64,000 bases of DNA, taken from the NCBI GenBank assembly GCA_016861185.1, contig BOKW01000003.1, forward strand, positions 558,001 through 622,000, given 5' to 3'. How positions within the stretch are numbered: position 1 is the first letter of the stretch; each line of letters opens with the position of its first letter. The notes below the pieces were generated by a model. That model searched no databases. It was not told the DNA's origin and saw nothing but the letters and a program-made list of their open reading frames with translations. The translations under genes were made by a program, and so were the position numbers. The stretch is from Betaproteobacteria bacterium (GTDB lineage: Bacteria; Pseudomonadota; Gammaproteobacteria; Burkholderiales; Burkholderiaceae_F). Positions 1 to 8,956 of this stretch are shown here, in pieces.

Positions 1-1
1 G

Positions 2-550
2 GCCGTGCTGTGGACGACGGTGATCGCGATGGCGGCCGGCCCGCTGATCGTCGTCGGGCTGAAGGACATCAACGCGCATCCGTGTCCATGGGACCTGAAG
101 CAGTACGGCGGCTACGCGGACGACACGGACGCGTGGTTCGTCTCCGCCGCACAGGCGGGGCGCTGCTTTCCGAGCGGGCACGCGGCCGGCGGCTTTTCGC
201 TGCTGGCGCTGTATTTCGCCGGGTACGCGACGAACGACCGCCGGCTGCGGTACGCGGGGCTCGCGATCGCGCTCGGCGCGGGGCTCGTCTTCAGCGCGGT
301 GCGCGTCGCACAGGGCGCGCACTTCGTCGGCCACAACCTGTGGTCGGCCGCGGTCGTCTGGTGTTCGGCGGCGCTCGCCTTCGCGCCGCTCGTGCACGCG
401 CGCGGAAGACGCCACGATGCGCGCATCGCGGCTTGTGGCTGGGAGCCAGACCGTGGCGTCTCCTCCCTCACCCCCGCCCCTCTCCCAAAGGGAGAGGGGC
501 GCTTCGCGCCGCCCGCTCGTGCGGGCGGGTTCGTGGGTCGGGCGCGATGA
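2..550 (+). CDS. PAP2-family membrane phosphatase, 3' part
   Basis: This is the C-terminal part of a type 2 phosphatidic acid phosphatase (PAP2/LpxE-like), a membrane enzyme that removes phosphate from lipid pyrophosphates or lipid A. The frame is open at the window edge, so the N-terminus is missing. Visible PAP2 signatures in order are KDINAHPCP, the central FPSGHAAGG with its catalytic His, and RVAQGAHFVGHNLW at the third motif; hydrophobic segments lie between them. The last 30 or so residues are low-complexity and encoded by a palindromic repeat (477-499), so the original C-terminus was probably replaced. The stop overlaps the start of the phosphoethanolamine transferase (ATGA), so the two are translationally coupled. 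A lipid A 1-phosphatase role is an inference from that neighbour; undecaprenyl-pyrophosphate phosphatase is an alternative. Confidence 0.85.
   Translation, partial: AVLWTTVIAMAAGPLIVVGLKDINAHPCPWDLKQYGGYADDTDAWFVSAAQAGRCFPSGHAAGGFSLLALYFAGYATNDRRLRYAGLAIALGAGLVFSAVRVAQGAHFVGHNLWSAAVVWCSAALAFAPLVHARGRRHDARIAACGWEPDRGVSSLTPAPLPKGEGRFAPPARAGGFVGRAR
477..499. repeat. Palindromic repeat inside the PAP2 gene end
   Basis: A perfect 10-bp inverted repeat, CCCCTCTCCC / GGGAGAGGGG with an AAA loop, preceded by a C-rich stretch. It is of the dispersed GC-rich palindrome type common between proteobacterial genes. Here it is read as coding sequence and supplies part of the C-terminal tail of the PAP2 protein. 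Confidence 0.7.
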
Positions 551-2190
551 TCCGCCTGCGCCGTCCGACGCTTTCCGTCGAAGCGCTCGCGCTCGCCGGC
601 GCGGTGCTGCTGGTCACCGGCTTCAACGGGCCCTTCTGGCACGCGCTTTTTGCCGAACGCACGGGCGCGGGCTGGCACGACTGGCGGCTCGCGCTCGGGA
701 CGTTCGTCGCGCTGGTCGCGGCGTTCTTCTTCCTGATCGCGCTGGCGGCGACCCGGCACACGGTGCGCGCGCTGCTCGCCGCGCTGATCGCGATCAGCAG
801 CGTCGCCTGGTTCTTCGAGCGGCGCTACGGGGTCGTGCTCGATCCGTCCATGCTGCGCAATGCGCTGCACACCGACGCGCGCGAGGCGGGCGAGCTGATC
901 GGTCCCGGGCTGCTCGGCGCGCTCGCGCTCGGAATCGCGGCCGCCGCGCTGCCGTGGGCCGTGCGGCTGAAGACGCGGCCGCTGAAGCGCGCGCTCGCGG
1001 TGCGCGCCGGCGCGCTCGCCGCGGCGTTCGCGGTGGCGGCCGGCGCGCTGCTGCTCGTGTTCCAGGATTTCAGCTCGCTGATGCGCAACCGGCGCGAGCT
1101 GCGTTATCTGATCACCCCGGCCAACGTCGTCTGGTCCGCCGCACGCGTGCTCGCGACGGACGCCAGGAGCACCGTCGCACAACGCGATCCGCCCGAACCG
1201 GCCGTGCGGGCCGTGGCCGCCGCACACAAGCCGACGCTGTTCGTTCTGGTCCTCGGCGAAACCGCGCGCGCGGCGAACTTTTCGCTGAACGGCTATCCGC
1301 GGCAGACCAATCCGGAGCTGGAGCGGCTCGCGGTCGTCAATTTCGCGCACACGAACGCGTGCGGCACGTCGACCGAGGTGTCGCTGCCCTGCATGTTTTC
1401 GCCTTTCGGCCGCGCCGACTACGACGAGGACCGCATCCGCCGCCACGAGTCGCTGCTGCACCTGCTCGCGCGCGCGGGGCTGCGCGTCGTCTGGCTCGAC
1501 AACCAGAGCGGCTGCAAGGGCGTGTGCGACGGGCTGGAGGTGCGCGACCTGAGCCACGAGAAGCGGCAGGGTGTCTGCGACGGGGAGCGCTGCCTCGACG
1601 AGATCCTGCTGCACGGGCTGCGCGGCGTGATCGAGCGCGGAACGGCCGATACCGTGGTCGTGCTGCATCAGCTCGGCAACCATGGCCCCGCCTACTTCCG
1701 CCGCTATCCGCCCGCGACGAGGCGCTTCGAACCGGCCTGCGAGCGCGACGAACTGGCGGATTGCACGCGCGAGCAGATCGTCAACGCGTACGACAACGCG
1801 ATCCTGTACACCGATCATCTGCTCGCGCAGACGATCCGCTACCTCGACGGACTGCGCGACCGCTACGACGTCGCGCTGCTGTACGTGTCGGACCACGGCG
1901 AATCGCTCGGCGAGCGCGGGCTGTACCTGCACGGCATGCCGTATTCGATCGCGCCGCGCGAGCAGCTCGAGGTGCCGATGCTGTGGTGGTTCGCACCCGA
2001 TTCAGCGCGCAGCCTCGACGTCGATCTCGCGTGCCTGCGGCGGCGCGCGGCGGAGCCCGCCTCGCACGATCAGATCTTCCATTCGGTGCTCGGACTGCTC
2101 GCCGTGACCACACCGCGCTACCGGGCGCAGCTCGATCTGTTCAGCGCGTGCCGTCCGATGCGGCTTGCCGGGGCGGCAACGGCCGGCTGA
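547..2190 (+). CDS. eptA: Phosphoethanolamine transferase, EptA/MCR family
   Basis: A 547-residue inner-membrane enzyme that transfers phosphoethanolamine from phosphatidylethanolamine to lipid A, lowering surface charge and giving polymyxin resistance. About five hydrophobic segments fill residues 10-190, followed by a periplasmic alkaline-phosphatase-fold domain. Family motifs are present: LGETARAANFSLNGY (metal-binding Glu), the nucleophile region CGTSTEVSLPCMFS with its Thr, QLGNHGPAYF, YVSDHGESLGE and YLHGMPY. Paired cysteines typical of the periplasmic domain are also visible. The start is the ATG overlapping the stop of the PAP2 gene, which fixes it well and implies an operon. The family is clear; whether lipid A or another glycan is the acceptor is not decided by sequence. 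Confidence 0.93.
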   Translation: MIRLRRPTLSVEALALAGAVLLVTGFNGPFWHALFAERTGAGWHDWRLALGTFVALVAAFFFLIALAATRHTVRALLAALIAISSVAWFFERRYGVVLDPSMLRNALHTDAREAGELIGPGLLGALALGIAAAALPWAVRLKTRPLKRALAVRAGALAAAFAVAAGALLLVFQDFSSLMRNRRELRYLITPANVVWSAARVLATDARSTVAQRDPPEPAVRAVAAAHKPTLFVLVLGETARAANFSLNGYPRQTNPELERLAVVNFAHTNACGTSTEVSLPCMFSPFGRADYDEDRIRRHESLLHLLARAGLRVVWLDNQSGCKGVCDGLEVRDLSHEKRQGVCDGERCLDEILLHGLRGVIERGTADTVVVLHQLGNHGPAYFRRYPPATRRFEPACERDELADCTREQIVNAYDNAILYTDHLLAQTIRYLDGLRDRYDVALLYVSDHGESLGERGLYLHGMPYSIAPREQLEVPMLWWFAPDSARSLDVDLACLRRRAAEPASHDQIFHSVLGLLAVTTPRYRAQLDLFSACRPMRLAGAATAG

Positions 2191-2240
2191 GCCGCGCGCC
2201 GCTTATCATCGGCGCCCTCGAATCCGAGGACGCCGATACG

Positions 2241-3938
2241 ATGCCCGCGCTCGACCATTCCCGCTTCTACAAGTACGAAGAACTGACCGCCAAGCTGCTG
2301 GCCTTCGCCGAGGAGTTCCCGCAGCTCGTCGCGCTGGAATCGATCGGCAGGAGCTTCGAGGGGCGCGACATCCCGCTCGTCACCGTGACGAACCTCGCGA
2401 CGGGCTCGGCATCCGACAAGCCGGCGTACTGGGTCGACGGCAACATCCACTCGGTCGAGCTGTCGGCGTCGACCGCGTGCCTGTATTTCCTGCAGTGGCT
2501 GACGTCCGGCTATGCGACCGACGCCGAGATCAAGCGCTGCCTCGATACGCGCGCGTTCTACATCTGCCCGCGCATCAACCCCGACGGCGCCGAATGGGCG
2601 CTCGCGGACCGGCCGAAGTACGTGCGCTCGAGCACGCGTCGCTATCCGGTCGACGAGGATCCGGTCGCCGGGCTGGTCGCCGAAGACGTCGACGGCGACG
2701 GCCGCATCCTGCAGATGCGCATCGCCGATCCGAACGGCATGTGGAAGAAGCATCCGCAGGAGCCGCGCCTGCTGATCCGCCGCGACCCGACCGACCCGCC
2801 CGGCGGCGAGTATTTCCGCGTGATGCCCGAAGGTCGCATCGAGAACTTCGACGGCGTGCACATCGAGTTCGCCGGCTTCATGGGCAACGCGCAGGGGCTC
2901 GACCTGAACCGCAACTTTCCTTCGGGCTGGCGGCAGGAACACGAACAACTCGGCGCCGGCCCGTATCCGACCTCGGAGCCCGAGATTCGCGCGGTGGTCG
3001 ACTTCATCGTCAAGCACCCGAACATCTGCGGCGGAACGAGTTTCCACACGTTCTCCGGCGTGCTGCTGCGGCCTTTCGGCGATCGCCCCGACGACAAGAT
3101 GCCGCCCGAGGATCTGTGGACCTACCAGAAGGTCGGCAAGAAGGGCGAGGAGCTGACGGGCTACCCGGCGATCTCGATCTTCCACGAGTTCGTCTATCAC
3201 CCGGGCCAGTACATCGGCGGCGCGTTCGACTGGATCTACGAGCACCTCGGCATGTTCATGTGGACCGTCGAGATCTGGAATCCCAAGAAGGAAGCCGGCA
3301 TCGACAACAAGGAGTGGATCCACTGGTTCCGCGAGCATCCGGCCGAGGACGATGTGAAGATGCTGCAGTGGTCGGACACGGAGCTGCAAGGCGCGGGCCA
3401 TGTGGACTGGAAGCCGTTCGACCATCCGCAGCTCGGCCGCGTCGAGATCGGCGGCTGGAACCGCATGCTCGCGTTCACCAATCCGCCGCCGCACCGGCTC
3501 GAAGCCGAGGTCGCGCGCTTTCCGCAATGGCTGCTGTGGCAGGCGCTCGTCTCGCCGAAGCTCGAGGTGCGCGACGTTCAGGTGACGAACGCCGGCGACG
3601 GCACGTGGCGCGTGCGGCTGATCGTGCAGAACACCGGCTGGCTGCCGAGCTACGTGACCAAGATGGCCGTGCAGCACAAGCTGCTGCGCGGCGTGCTCGC
3701 CGAGATCGCGCTGCCGCCGGGCGCGCAGCTCGTCTCCGGCAAGCCGCGCGAGTCGCTCGGCGAGTTGGAAGGCTGGGCGTACCGCCACACGGGCATCAGC
3801 TTCTGGCCCGACCGCAAGCCGACCGACAACCTCGCCTACGTCGACTGGGTCGTGCGCGCCAAGCCCGGCACGACGGTCGAGCTGACCGCGTGGCACGAAC
3901 GGGCGGGCAAGGTGCGCGCGCAGGCGACGCTTCGCTGA
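2241..3938 (+). CDS. M14-family zinc carboxypeptidase
   Basis: A 565-residue metallocarboxypeptidase. The catalytic domain spans about residues 5-390: zinc ligands in DGNIHSVELSAS (His and Glu), substrate-binding GLDLNRNFPSGW, the third zinc His in GGTSFHTFSG, and the catalytic Glu in MWTVEIWNP. An all-beta C-terminal domain follows (about 430-565), probably a carboxypeptidase-regulatory-like sandwich. There is no signal peptide, so it is likely cytoplasmic. The start is an ATG 50 bp after eptA, which allows read-through transcription but suggests no functional link. The insert around residues 130-220 (DVDGDGRILQMRI) is characteristic of a bacterial M14 subgroup of unknown substrate. Confidence 0.88.
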   Translation: MPALDHSRFYKYEELTAKLLAFAEEFPQLVALESIGRSFEGRDIPLVTVTNLATGSASDKPAYWVDGNIHSVELSASTACLYFLQWLTSGYATDAEIKRCLDTRAFYICPRINPDGAEWALADRPKYVRSSTRRYPVDEDPVAGLVAEDVDGDGRILQMRIADPNGMWKKHPQEPRLLIRRDPTDPPGGEYFRVMPEGRIENFDGVHIEFAGFMGNAQGLDLNRNFPSGWRQEHEQLGAGPYPTSEPEIRAVVDFIVKHPNICGGTSFHTFSGVLLRPFGDRPDDKMPPEDLWTYQKVGKKGEELTGYPAISIFHEFVYHPGQYIGGAFDWIYEHLGMFMWTVEIWNPKKEAGIDNKEWIHWFREHPAEDDVKMLQWSDTELQGAGHVDWKPFDHPQLGRVEIGGWNRMLAFTNPPPHRLEAEVARFPQWLLWQALVSPKLEVRDVQVTNAGDGTWRVRLIVQNTGWLPSYVTKMAVQHKLLRGVLAEIALPPGAQLVSGKPRESLGELEGWAYRHTGISFWPDRKPTDNLAYVDWVVRAKPGTTVELTAWHERAGKVRAQATLR

Positions 3939-4017
3939 ACCGCGGCGTCGGTGCCAAGCGATCCGCGTATGTCGAGATCGGCAGGCGCCCGCGCGTTCGG
4001 CCCGCGCGAGGGCGAAC

Positions 4018-5415
4018 TCAGCTCGCTCCGATTTCCTCTGCATGCAAAGGCATGCCGAGCTGGCGCAGCGCCGACTGCACTTTCGCGACCGGTACTTTGC
4101 GCACGGTGACGCCTTCCTCGACCGCGATCGCCGCCGCCACGCCGGCCGCTTGCCCGGTCGCCATGCACGCCGGCATGTTGCGCGAGCGCGCGTGCGCGTC
4201 GTGATCGGCGGAGATCGAACGGCCGGCCACCAGGATCTGCTCGACGCCGAGCGGCACCAGGCAGCGATACGGGATCTCGTACGGCGGCATGCTCTGGAAG
4301 TCGACGTCGCCGCCCTTCGGATCGTGGATGTCGAGCGCGGACGAATCGGCGCCGATGCTGTCGTCGAAGCGGATGCCGCCGTGCGTGTCACGGCCGGTCA
4401 GCATGTATTCGCCTTCGATGTGCCGAGTCTCGCGCACGCCGAGGATCGGCGACACCTGGCCGATGCGCGCGGCTTCGAAGCCCGGAACGCGCTCGCGTAG
4501 GAACCGCGCGACGCCTTCGATCTGCCGGTAGCACTCGAGGATCGCCGCGGTGAATTCCGCCGGCGAGAACACGTTGACGCCAAGCACGCGTGTCGCGTTC
4601 ACGTACATCTGGCCATCCGCGGTCTTCAGCGTGATGTTCTCGCGCTGCAGCTTAATGCCGGTCTCGGCCTGGAAACGCCGCAGCATGCCGTTGAAGCCCG
4701 TGAGCCAAAGGCCGTACGCGAGGCCTTCGTCGTCGGCCGGGATCGCGCGCGCCGGCACGTCGTCGGTCGTGCGCGCCCAGTCCGCGAGCCGCTTCAGATC
4801 GACATTCTTCATGATGAAGTACATGGACACCGGCTGCATCTTCGGATCCGCATCGCCTGAGCCCATGACGAACGGCGCGCCGGCTTTCGCCGCCATGTCG
4901 GCATCGGCCGAGCAGTCGATCAGCACCTTGGTCGCCACGAACTGGCGACCGCCCTTGCCTTCGATCACCACGCCCGTCACCGCGTCGTTCTCGACCACGG
5001 GGTTCGAAACAAATGTCTCGAACAGGATCTGCACGCCCGCTTCCACGCACAGGCGCGTCAGCAGCATCTTCATGATCTCGGGGTCGGTCGGCGAAGCGAT
5101 CTTCACGCCGCCGGTCTTGGTCGTCGCCATGTAGTCCTCGCCGGCACCGCCGACCGAGCGCGCGAGGTTCCAGATCTCCAGCGGAATGCCGCCGACCAGC
5201 GCGCCGGAAGGCTTGGTGTTCAGGCCGAGCGTCAGGATGCCGCCGAGCGATCCGAAGCGCTCGATCAGCACGACTTTCCTGCCGCGCCGCGCGGCGGCGA
5301 TCGCCGCGATCGGCCCGGTGGTGCCACCACCGACGACGACCACGTCGGCCTCCATCAGCACCGGAATCTCGCGCGCCGATTCCGTGATCGTCGTGCGTCG
5401 GGTTTTCATGTCCAT
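4018..5415 (-). CDS. FAD-dependent oxidoreductase (FAD_oxidored family)
   Basis: A 465-residue flavoprotein. The N-terminal Rossmann motif VVVGGGTTGPIAAIAAARRG followed by VVLIERFGSLGG binds FAD; the segment DCSADADMAAKAG is the usual second nucleotide contact in this family. It is the last gene of the operon 8842-4018, 27 bp after a Bug receptor. The start is ATG with an AGGA ribosome-binding site six bases upstream. It is clearly related to the flavoprotein that opens the operon, so the operon carries a duplicated oxidoreductase. The substrate is unknown; the context suggests oxidation of a small organic acid taken up through the Bug proteins. Confidence 0.85.
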   Translation of the reverse strand: MDMKTRRTTITESAREIPVLMEADVVVVGGGTTGPIAAIAAARRGRKVVLIERFGSLGGILTLGLNTKPSGALVGGIPLEIWNLARSVGGAGEDYMATTKTGGVKIASPTDPEIMKMLLTRLCVEAGVQILFETFVSNPVVENDAVTGVVIEGKGGRQFVATKVLIDCSADADMAAKAGAPFVMGSGDADPKMQPVSMYFIMKNVDLKRLADWARTTDDVPARAIPADDEGLAYGLWLTGFNGMLRRFQAETGIKLQRENITLKTADGQMYVNATRVLGVNVFSPAEFTAAILECYRQIEGVARFLRERVPGFEAARIGQVSPILGVRETRHIEGEYMLTGRDTHGGIRFDDSIGADSSALDIHDPKGGDVDFQSMPPYEIPYRCLVPLGVEQILVAGRSISADHDAHARSRNMPACMATGQAAGVAAAIAVEEGVTVRKVPVAKVQSALRQLGMPLHAEEIGAS

Positions 5416-5442
5416 TGTTGTTCCTCGAAAAGCTGCGTCTCG

Positions 5443-6426
5443 TCAGTCGACCCGCGCGCCGGAGTCCTTGACCGCCTTCGCCCACTTGGCGATCTCCTTG
5501 CGATTCCACTCGGCGAACTGCTCCGGCGTATTGCCCACGAGCACCGCGCCCGAGGCGCCGAGCTTTTCCTGCACATCCGGCATGCGCAGCACGGCGACCA
5601 TGTCGGTGTGGATCTTGGCGACGATCTCCTTCGGGGTGCCGGATGGAACGAGCGCGCCGATCCAGGACACGGCTTCGAAGCCGGGCAGGCCCGATTCGGC
5701 CATCGTCGGCACATCGGGCAGCGAAACCGTGCGCTGGGCACTTGTGACTGCGATGGGTTTGAGCCGGCCGTTTTTGATGTGACCGGTGACCGCGACGATG
5801 TTGTCCCACATCAGCGAGATCTGGCCGGCCAGCAGATCGGTGTGGGCGGCGGGCGTGCCCTTGTACGGGACGTGCACGAGGTCGGTGCCGGTTGCGCTCT
5901 TGAACATCTCGCCGGCCAGGTGATTCGACGTGCCCACGCCGCCGGAGCCGAAGTTGATCTTGCCGGGGTTGGCCTTCACGTAGGCGATCAGTTCCTTCAC
6001 GTCCTTGGCCGGAACCGCCGGGTTGGCGACGAGCACGAGCGGCGTGGTCGCCACCAGCGTGATCGGCGTGAAGTCCTTCAGGTAGTCGTAGTTGAGCTTC
6101 GAGTAAAGGCTCGCGCTGATCGCGTTGGCCACCGTGCCGAAGAAGATCGTGTAGCCGTCGGCGGGCTGGTGCGCGGCGATTTCGCTGCCGAGGTTGCCGC
6201 CGGCGCCGGGGCGGTTGTCGATGACGACCGGCTGACCCCACTTTTCGGAGAGCTTCTGGCCGATCGTGCGCGCGATCACGTCGGTCGCGCTCGCCGGCGG
6301 AAAGCCGAAGATGATCCTCACCGGCTTCGTGGGCCAAGCCTGTTGCGCCCGGCTCGCAGCCGGGGCGACGAGCGCAGCCGCGGAAAGTGCGAGCGAAAGA
6401 GAAAGAATCAGTGATTTCGCTTTCAT
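5443..6426 (-). CDS. Bug-family tripartite tricarboxylate transporter receptor
   Basis: A 327-residue periplasmic solute-binding protein (TctC/Bug). It has a signal peptide, MKAKSLILSLSLALSAAALV..., with a likely AxA-type cleavage around residue 27. The family signature WPTKPVRIIFGFPPASATDV, the NRPGAGGNLGSE ligand-loop motif and the VPYKGTPAAHTDLLAG region are present. It binds a carboxylated substrate and would hand it to a TctAB-type permease, but no tctA or tctB is present in the window. A ribosome-binding site AGAGGA precedes the ATG. It is a paralogue of the next gene upstream. Confidence 0.93.
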   Translation of the reverse strand: MKAKSLILSLSLALSAAALVAPAASRAQQAWPTKPVRIIFGFPPASATDVIARTIGQKLSEKWGQPVVIDNRPGAGGNLGSEIAAHQPADGYTIFFGTVANAISASLYSKLNYDYLKDFTPITLVATTPLVLVANPAVPAKDVKELIAYVKANPGKINFGSGGVGTSNHLAGEMFKSATGTDLVHVPYKGTPAAHTDLLAGQISLMWDNIVAVTGHIKNGRLKPIAVTSAQRTVSLPDVPTMAESGLPGFEAVSWIGALVPSGTPKEIVAKIHTDMVAVLRMPDVQEKLGASGAVLVGNTPEQFAEWNRKEIAKWAKAVKDSGARVD

Positions 6427-6447
6427 GCGATCCTCTTCGTGAGTGGT

Positions 6448-7428
6448 TCAGTCGATGGTGGCGCCGGCCGTCTTGATCACGCCCGACCACTTCGCGATCT
6501 CGGCCTTCAGGTATTCGGCGAATTCGGCGGAACTGCTGCCAACGATCTCCGCCCCCAACCCCGCAAGCCGCTCGCGTACGTCCGGCAAGCGCAGGGCCTT
6601 CGTGATCTCGGTCTGCAGCGAAGCGACGATCGCCGGCGGCGTCCCTGCCGGTGCGAGCACACCGCCCCATGAGGTCGATTCGAAGCCGGGCAGCGCCGAC
6701 TCGGAGATCGTCGGCACGTCGGGCAGCGCGGCCAGCCGCTTCGTCGCGGCGACTCCGATCACCTTGACGCGCCCGCCCTTGATCTGCGGCATCGCCGCCA
6801 CGATCGTCGCGAAGGTCATCGTGACTTCGCCCGCCATCAGCGCCGTCATCGCGGCGGCGTCGCCCTTGTACGGGACGTGAACGATGTCCAGGCCCGCCAT
6901 GCTCTTGAACATCTCCGCGGTCAGATGCGTGGCCGAGCCGTTGCCTCCGGAGGCGAAGTTCGTCCTGCCGGGGTTTGCCTTGATGTGGGCGATCAGCTCC
7001 TTCGCATCCTTCACCGCAAGAGCCGGGTGCACGAGCAGGACGATCGGCACCGTGCTCGTCAGCGTGATCGGCGCGAAGCTTGCGATCGGATCGAACGGCA
7101 GCGTCTTGTACAGGCCCGCGTTGATCGCATTCGGGCCGACGTTGCCCATCAGGATCGTGTAGCCGTCGGGGGCGGCCTTCGCCACCTCGGCGAGCGCGAT
7201 GTTGCCGTTCGCGCCAGGCCGGTTCTCGATGACCACCGGCTGGCCGTAAGCCTCGGACAGCTTCTGGCCGAGGATGCGCGCCGTGACATCCGATGCGCCG
7301 CCCGGCGGATACGGAACGACGAACTTGATCGGCCTGGCCGGATAGCTCTGCGCGAACGCCGCGCTCGCACCCGCCACAACGAGCATCGACGCCGCGACCA
7401 AGGCGGCGACTCGAACGACTCGACTCAT
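6448..7428 (-). CDS. Bug-family tripartite tricarboxylate transporter receptor
   Basis: A 326-residue periplasmic binding protein of the same family as the following gene, with signal peptide (VAALVAASMLVVAGASAAFA) and the motifs YPARPIKFVVPYPPGGASDV, NRPGANGNIALAEVA and VPYKGDAAAMTALMAG. A strong GAGGAGG ribosome-binding site lies just upstream of the ATG. Two adjacent, clearly diverged receptors between two flavoproteins suggest that the operon handles two related ligands or a substrate and its product. No membrane permease is encoded nearby, so it must share a permease encoded elsewhere, as is common for Bug receptors. Confidence 0.93.
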   Translation of the reverse strand: MSRVVRVAALVAASMLVVAGASAAFAQSYPARPIKFVVPYPPGGASDVTARILGQKLSEAYGQPVVIENRPGANGNIALAEVAKAAPDGYTILMGNVGPNAINAGLYKTLPFDPIASFAPITLTSTVPIVLLVHPALAVKDAKELIAHIKANPGRTNFASGGNGSATHLTAEMFKSMAGLDIVHVPYKGDAAAMTALMAGEVTMTFATIVAAMPQIKGGRVKVIGVAATKRLAALPDVPTISESALPGFESTSWGGVLAPAGTPPAIVASLQTEITKALRLPDVRERLAGLGAEIVGSSSAEFAEYLKAEIAKWSGVIKTAGATID

Positions 7429-7453
7429 CGGGACTTCCTCCTCTGGCTGGGAT

Positions 7454-8842
7454 TCACTCGGCGGCGACGCGCTCGGGTGCCGCGGCCCGCTCTCCGAGAT
7501 ACACGCCGGCCTCCAGAAGCTTCGCCTGCAAGGCAGCGATCGGAAGCTCCGGACACGGCGTGCCGCTTGCGGCCGCCATCGCGGCGGCCACGCCCGCGGC
7601 TTCGCCGGTCGTCATGCACGGCGCCATGTTGCGCGTGGCGCCGTGCGCGTACTCGCTGACCGAGACGCAGCGGCCGGCCGCCAGCAGGTTGGCGAAACCC
7701 GCCGGTACCAGCGCGCGGTACGGGAGGTCGTAGGCGCCGTCGCCGCCGATGTCGATGTGCTGCTGGCTCTTGCCGTCGGGATGATGGATGTCCACAGGGA
7801 AACAGGCTTGGCCGATCGCGTCGGCGAACCGGCGCCCGGCGCGGATATCGTCCTCGTTGATCTCGTACAGGCCCTTGATGTTGCGGGTCTCTCGCACGCC
7901 GACGAACGCGTTCGGAATGAACGAAGCGCCTTCGAATCCCGGAACGTGATCCCGCAGAAAGCGCGACAGCTTGCGCAGTTGCTCAGTCAGTTCGACGGTC
8001 GCCTGCGACAGCGACAGCGGATCGTTGCCGTTGACGTGGGCGAGCCGGCTCGCGTTCACGTTGAGCTGGTTCGGCCACACCGTGTTGGTCCAGAACTGGT
8101 GGTTGTCATGGTCGTACACGCCAAGTTCGCGCAGCAGCTTGTTCCAGCGCGAGAACGTTCCGTGGAAATACACCGGGAACGGGCGATCGACACCCTTCTT
8201 GGTCGCATATGCAGGGGGGCGCTCGGCGAGCGCGTCGCAGGCGCGGTGCGTGTCGACACCGACCGCGCGCAACATCATCGACACCGGCTGCATCGCGCCC
8301 GACCCCGTCCAGCCTTCGCGGCACTCGGCGCCCGCCAGCGCGGCGAGATCCGCGTCGCCGGTGGCGTCGACGAATACCTTCGCCGCGAGCCAGCCGAGCC
8401 GGCTCTTGCTCGCCACGCGAACGCGCCGCACTTCGCCGCCGTGCGACTCCGCCCCGACGAGCGCCGTGTTGTAGAGGATCAGCACGCCGGCCTGCGCCAG
8501 CATCGCCGTCGTCTCCATGCGGAACAGGTCGGCGTCGACAGGCGTCACCGAATGCACGTAGCCGTCGGGCAGCCGGACGTGGCCGACGGCGCCGCCGGCT
8601 TCGACCAGGCGGTCGACGATCTCCTGCGCGATGCCGTACACGACCTGGCAGCCATTCTTCGTCAGGAACGTGTGGATGCACAGGCCGGTGGCCGCGTTGC
8701 CGCCGATGAACGGGCGCGGCTCGACGAGGATGGTTTTCGCGCCCTGCCGCGCGGCGGCGAGGGCGGCCGCGATGCCGGTCACGCCGCCACCGGCTACGAG
8801 GACATCAAAGGTTTCGCCGGGGAGCAGTTCGTCTCGATGCAC
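7454..8842 (-). CDS. FAD-dependent oxidoreductase (FAD_oxidored family)
   Basis: A 462-residue flavoprotein and first gene of the four-gene operon. The FAD motif VLVAGGGVTGIAAALAAARQ, then TILVEPRPFIGGNAATG, and a second contact VDATGDADLAALAGAECREG are visible. The start is GTG with AAGGA seven bases upstream; no in-frame ATG offers a better start. Similarity to the last gene of the operon is evident in the core blocks (for example VRETRNIKGLYEI here and VRETRHIEGEYML there). It faces the GntR regulator across a 114-bp divergent promoter region, which likely controls it. The reaction is unknown. Confidence 0.85.
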   Translation of the reverse strand: MHRDELLPGETFDVLVAGGGVTGIAAALAAARQGAKTILVEPRPFIGGNAATGLCIHTFLTKNGCQVVYGIAQEIVDRLVEAGGAVGHVRLPDGYVHSVTPVDADLFRMETTAMLAQAGVLILYNTALVGAESHGGEVRRVRVASKSRLGWLAAKVFVDATGDADLAALAGAECREGWTGSGAMQPVSMMLRAVGVDTHRACDALAERPPAYATKKGVDRPFPVYFHGTFSRWNKLLRELGVYDHDNHQFWTNTVWPNQLNVNASRLAHVNGNDPLSLSQATVELTEQLRKLSRFLRDHVPGFEGASFIPNAFVGVRETRNIKGLYEINEDDIRAGRRFADAIGQACFPVDIHHPDGKSQQHIDIGGDGAYDLPYRALVPAGFANLLAAGRCVSVSEYAHGATRNMAPCMTTGEAAGVAAAMAAASGTPCPELPIAALQAKLLEAGVYLGERAAAPERVAAE

Positions 8843-8877
8843 TGGATTTCCTTCGGAATTGATACGATCATATAGTC

Positions 8878-8915
8878 CTATATAGTACTAGTCAACCCAC
8901 TCCCGGGTGATACCC
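8878..8915. promoter_or_regulatory. Divergent promoter region with palindromes
   Basis: The 114 bp between the flavoprotein operon and the GntR gene is AT-rich for this genome and holds nested palindromes: CTATATAG (8878-8885), TAGTACTA (8883-8890) and GGGT-GAT-ACCC (8905-8915). GntR/HutC-type regulators bind short two-fold symmetric sites and usually regulate themselves and a divergent operon, so these are candidate operators. Exact -35 and -10 boxes are not assigned. Confidence 0.45.
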
Positions 8916-8956
8916 TTAGGTCATAGGGGTTTGGTCCCCGGAACAACACAGACGCC

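Noticed and set aside
2118..4391. Long open frame antisense to the M14 carboxypeptidase
   Set aside because: It runs across two unrelated genes on opposite strands and shows no domain; the M14 zinc motifs are on the plus strand.
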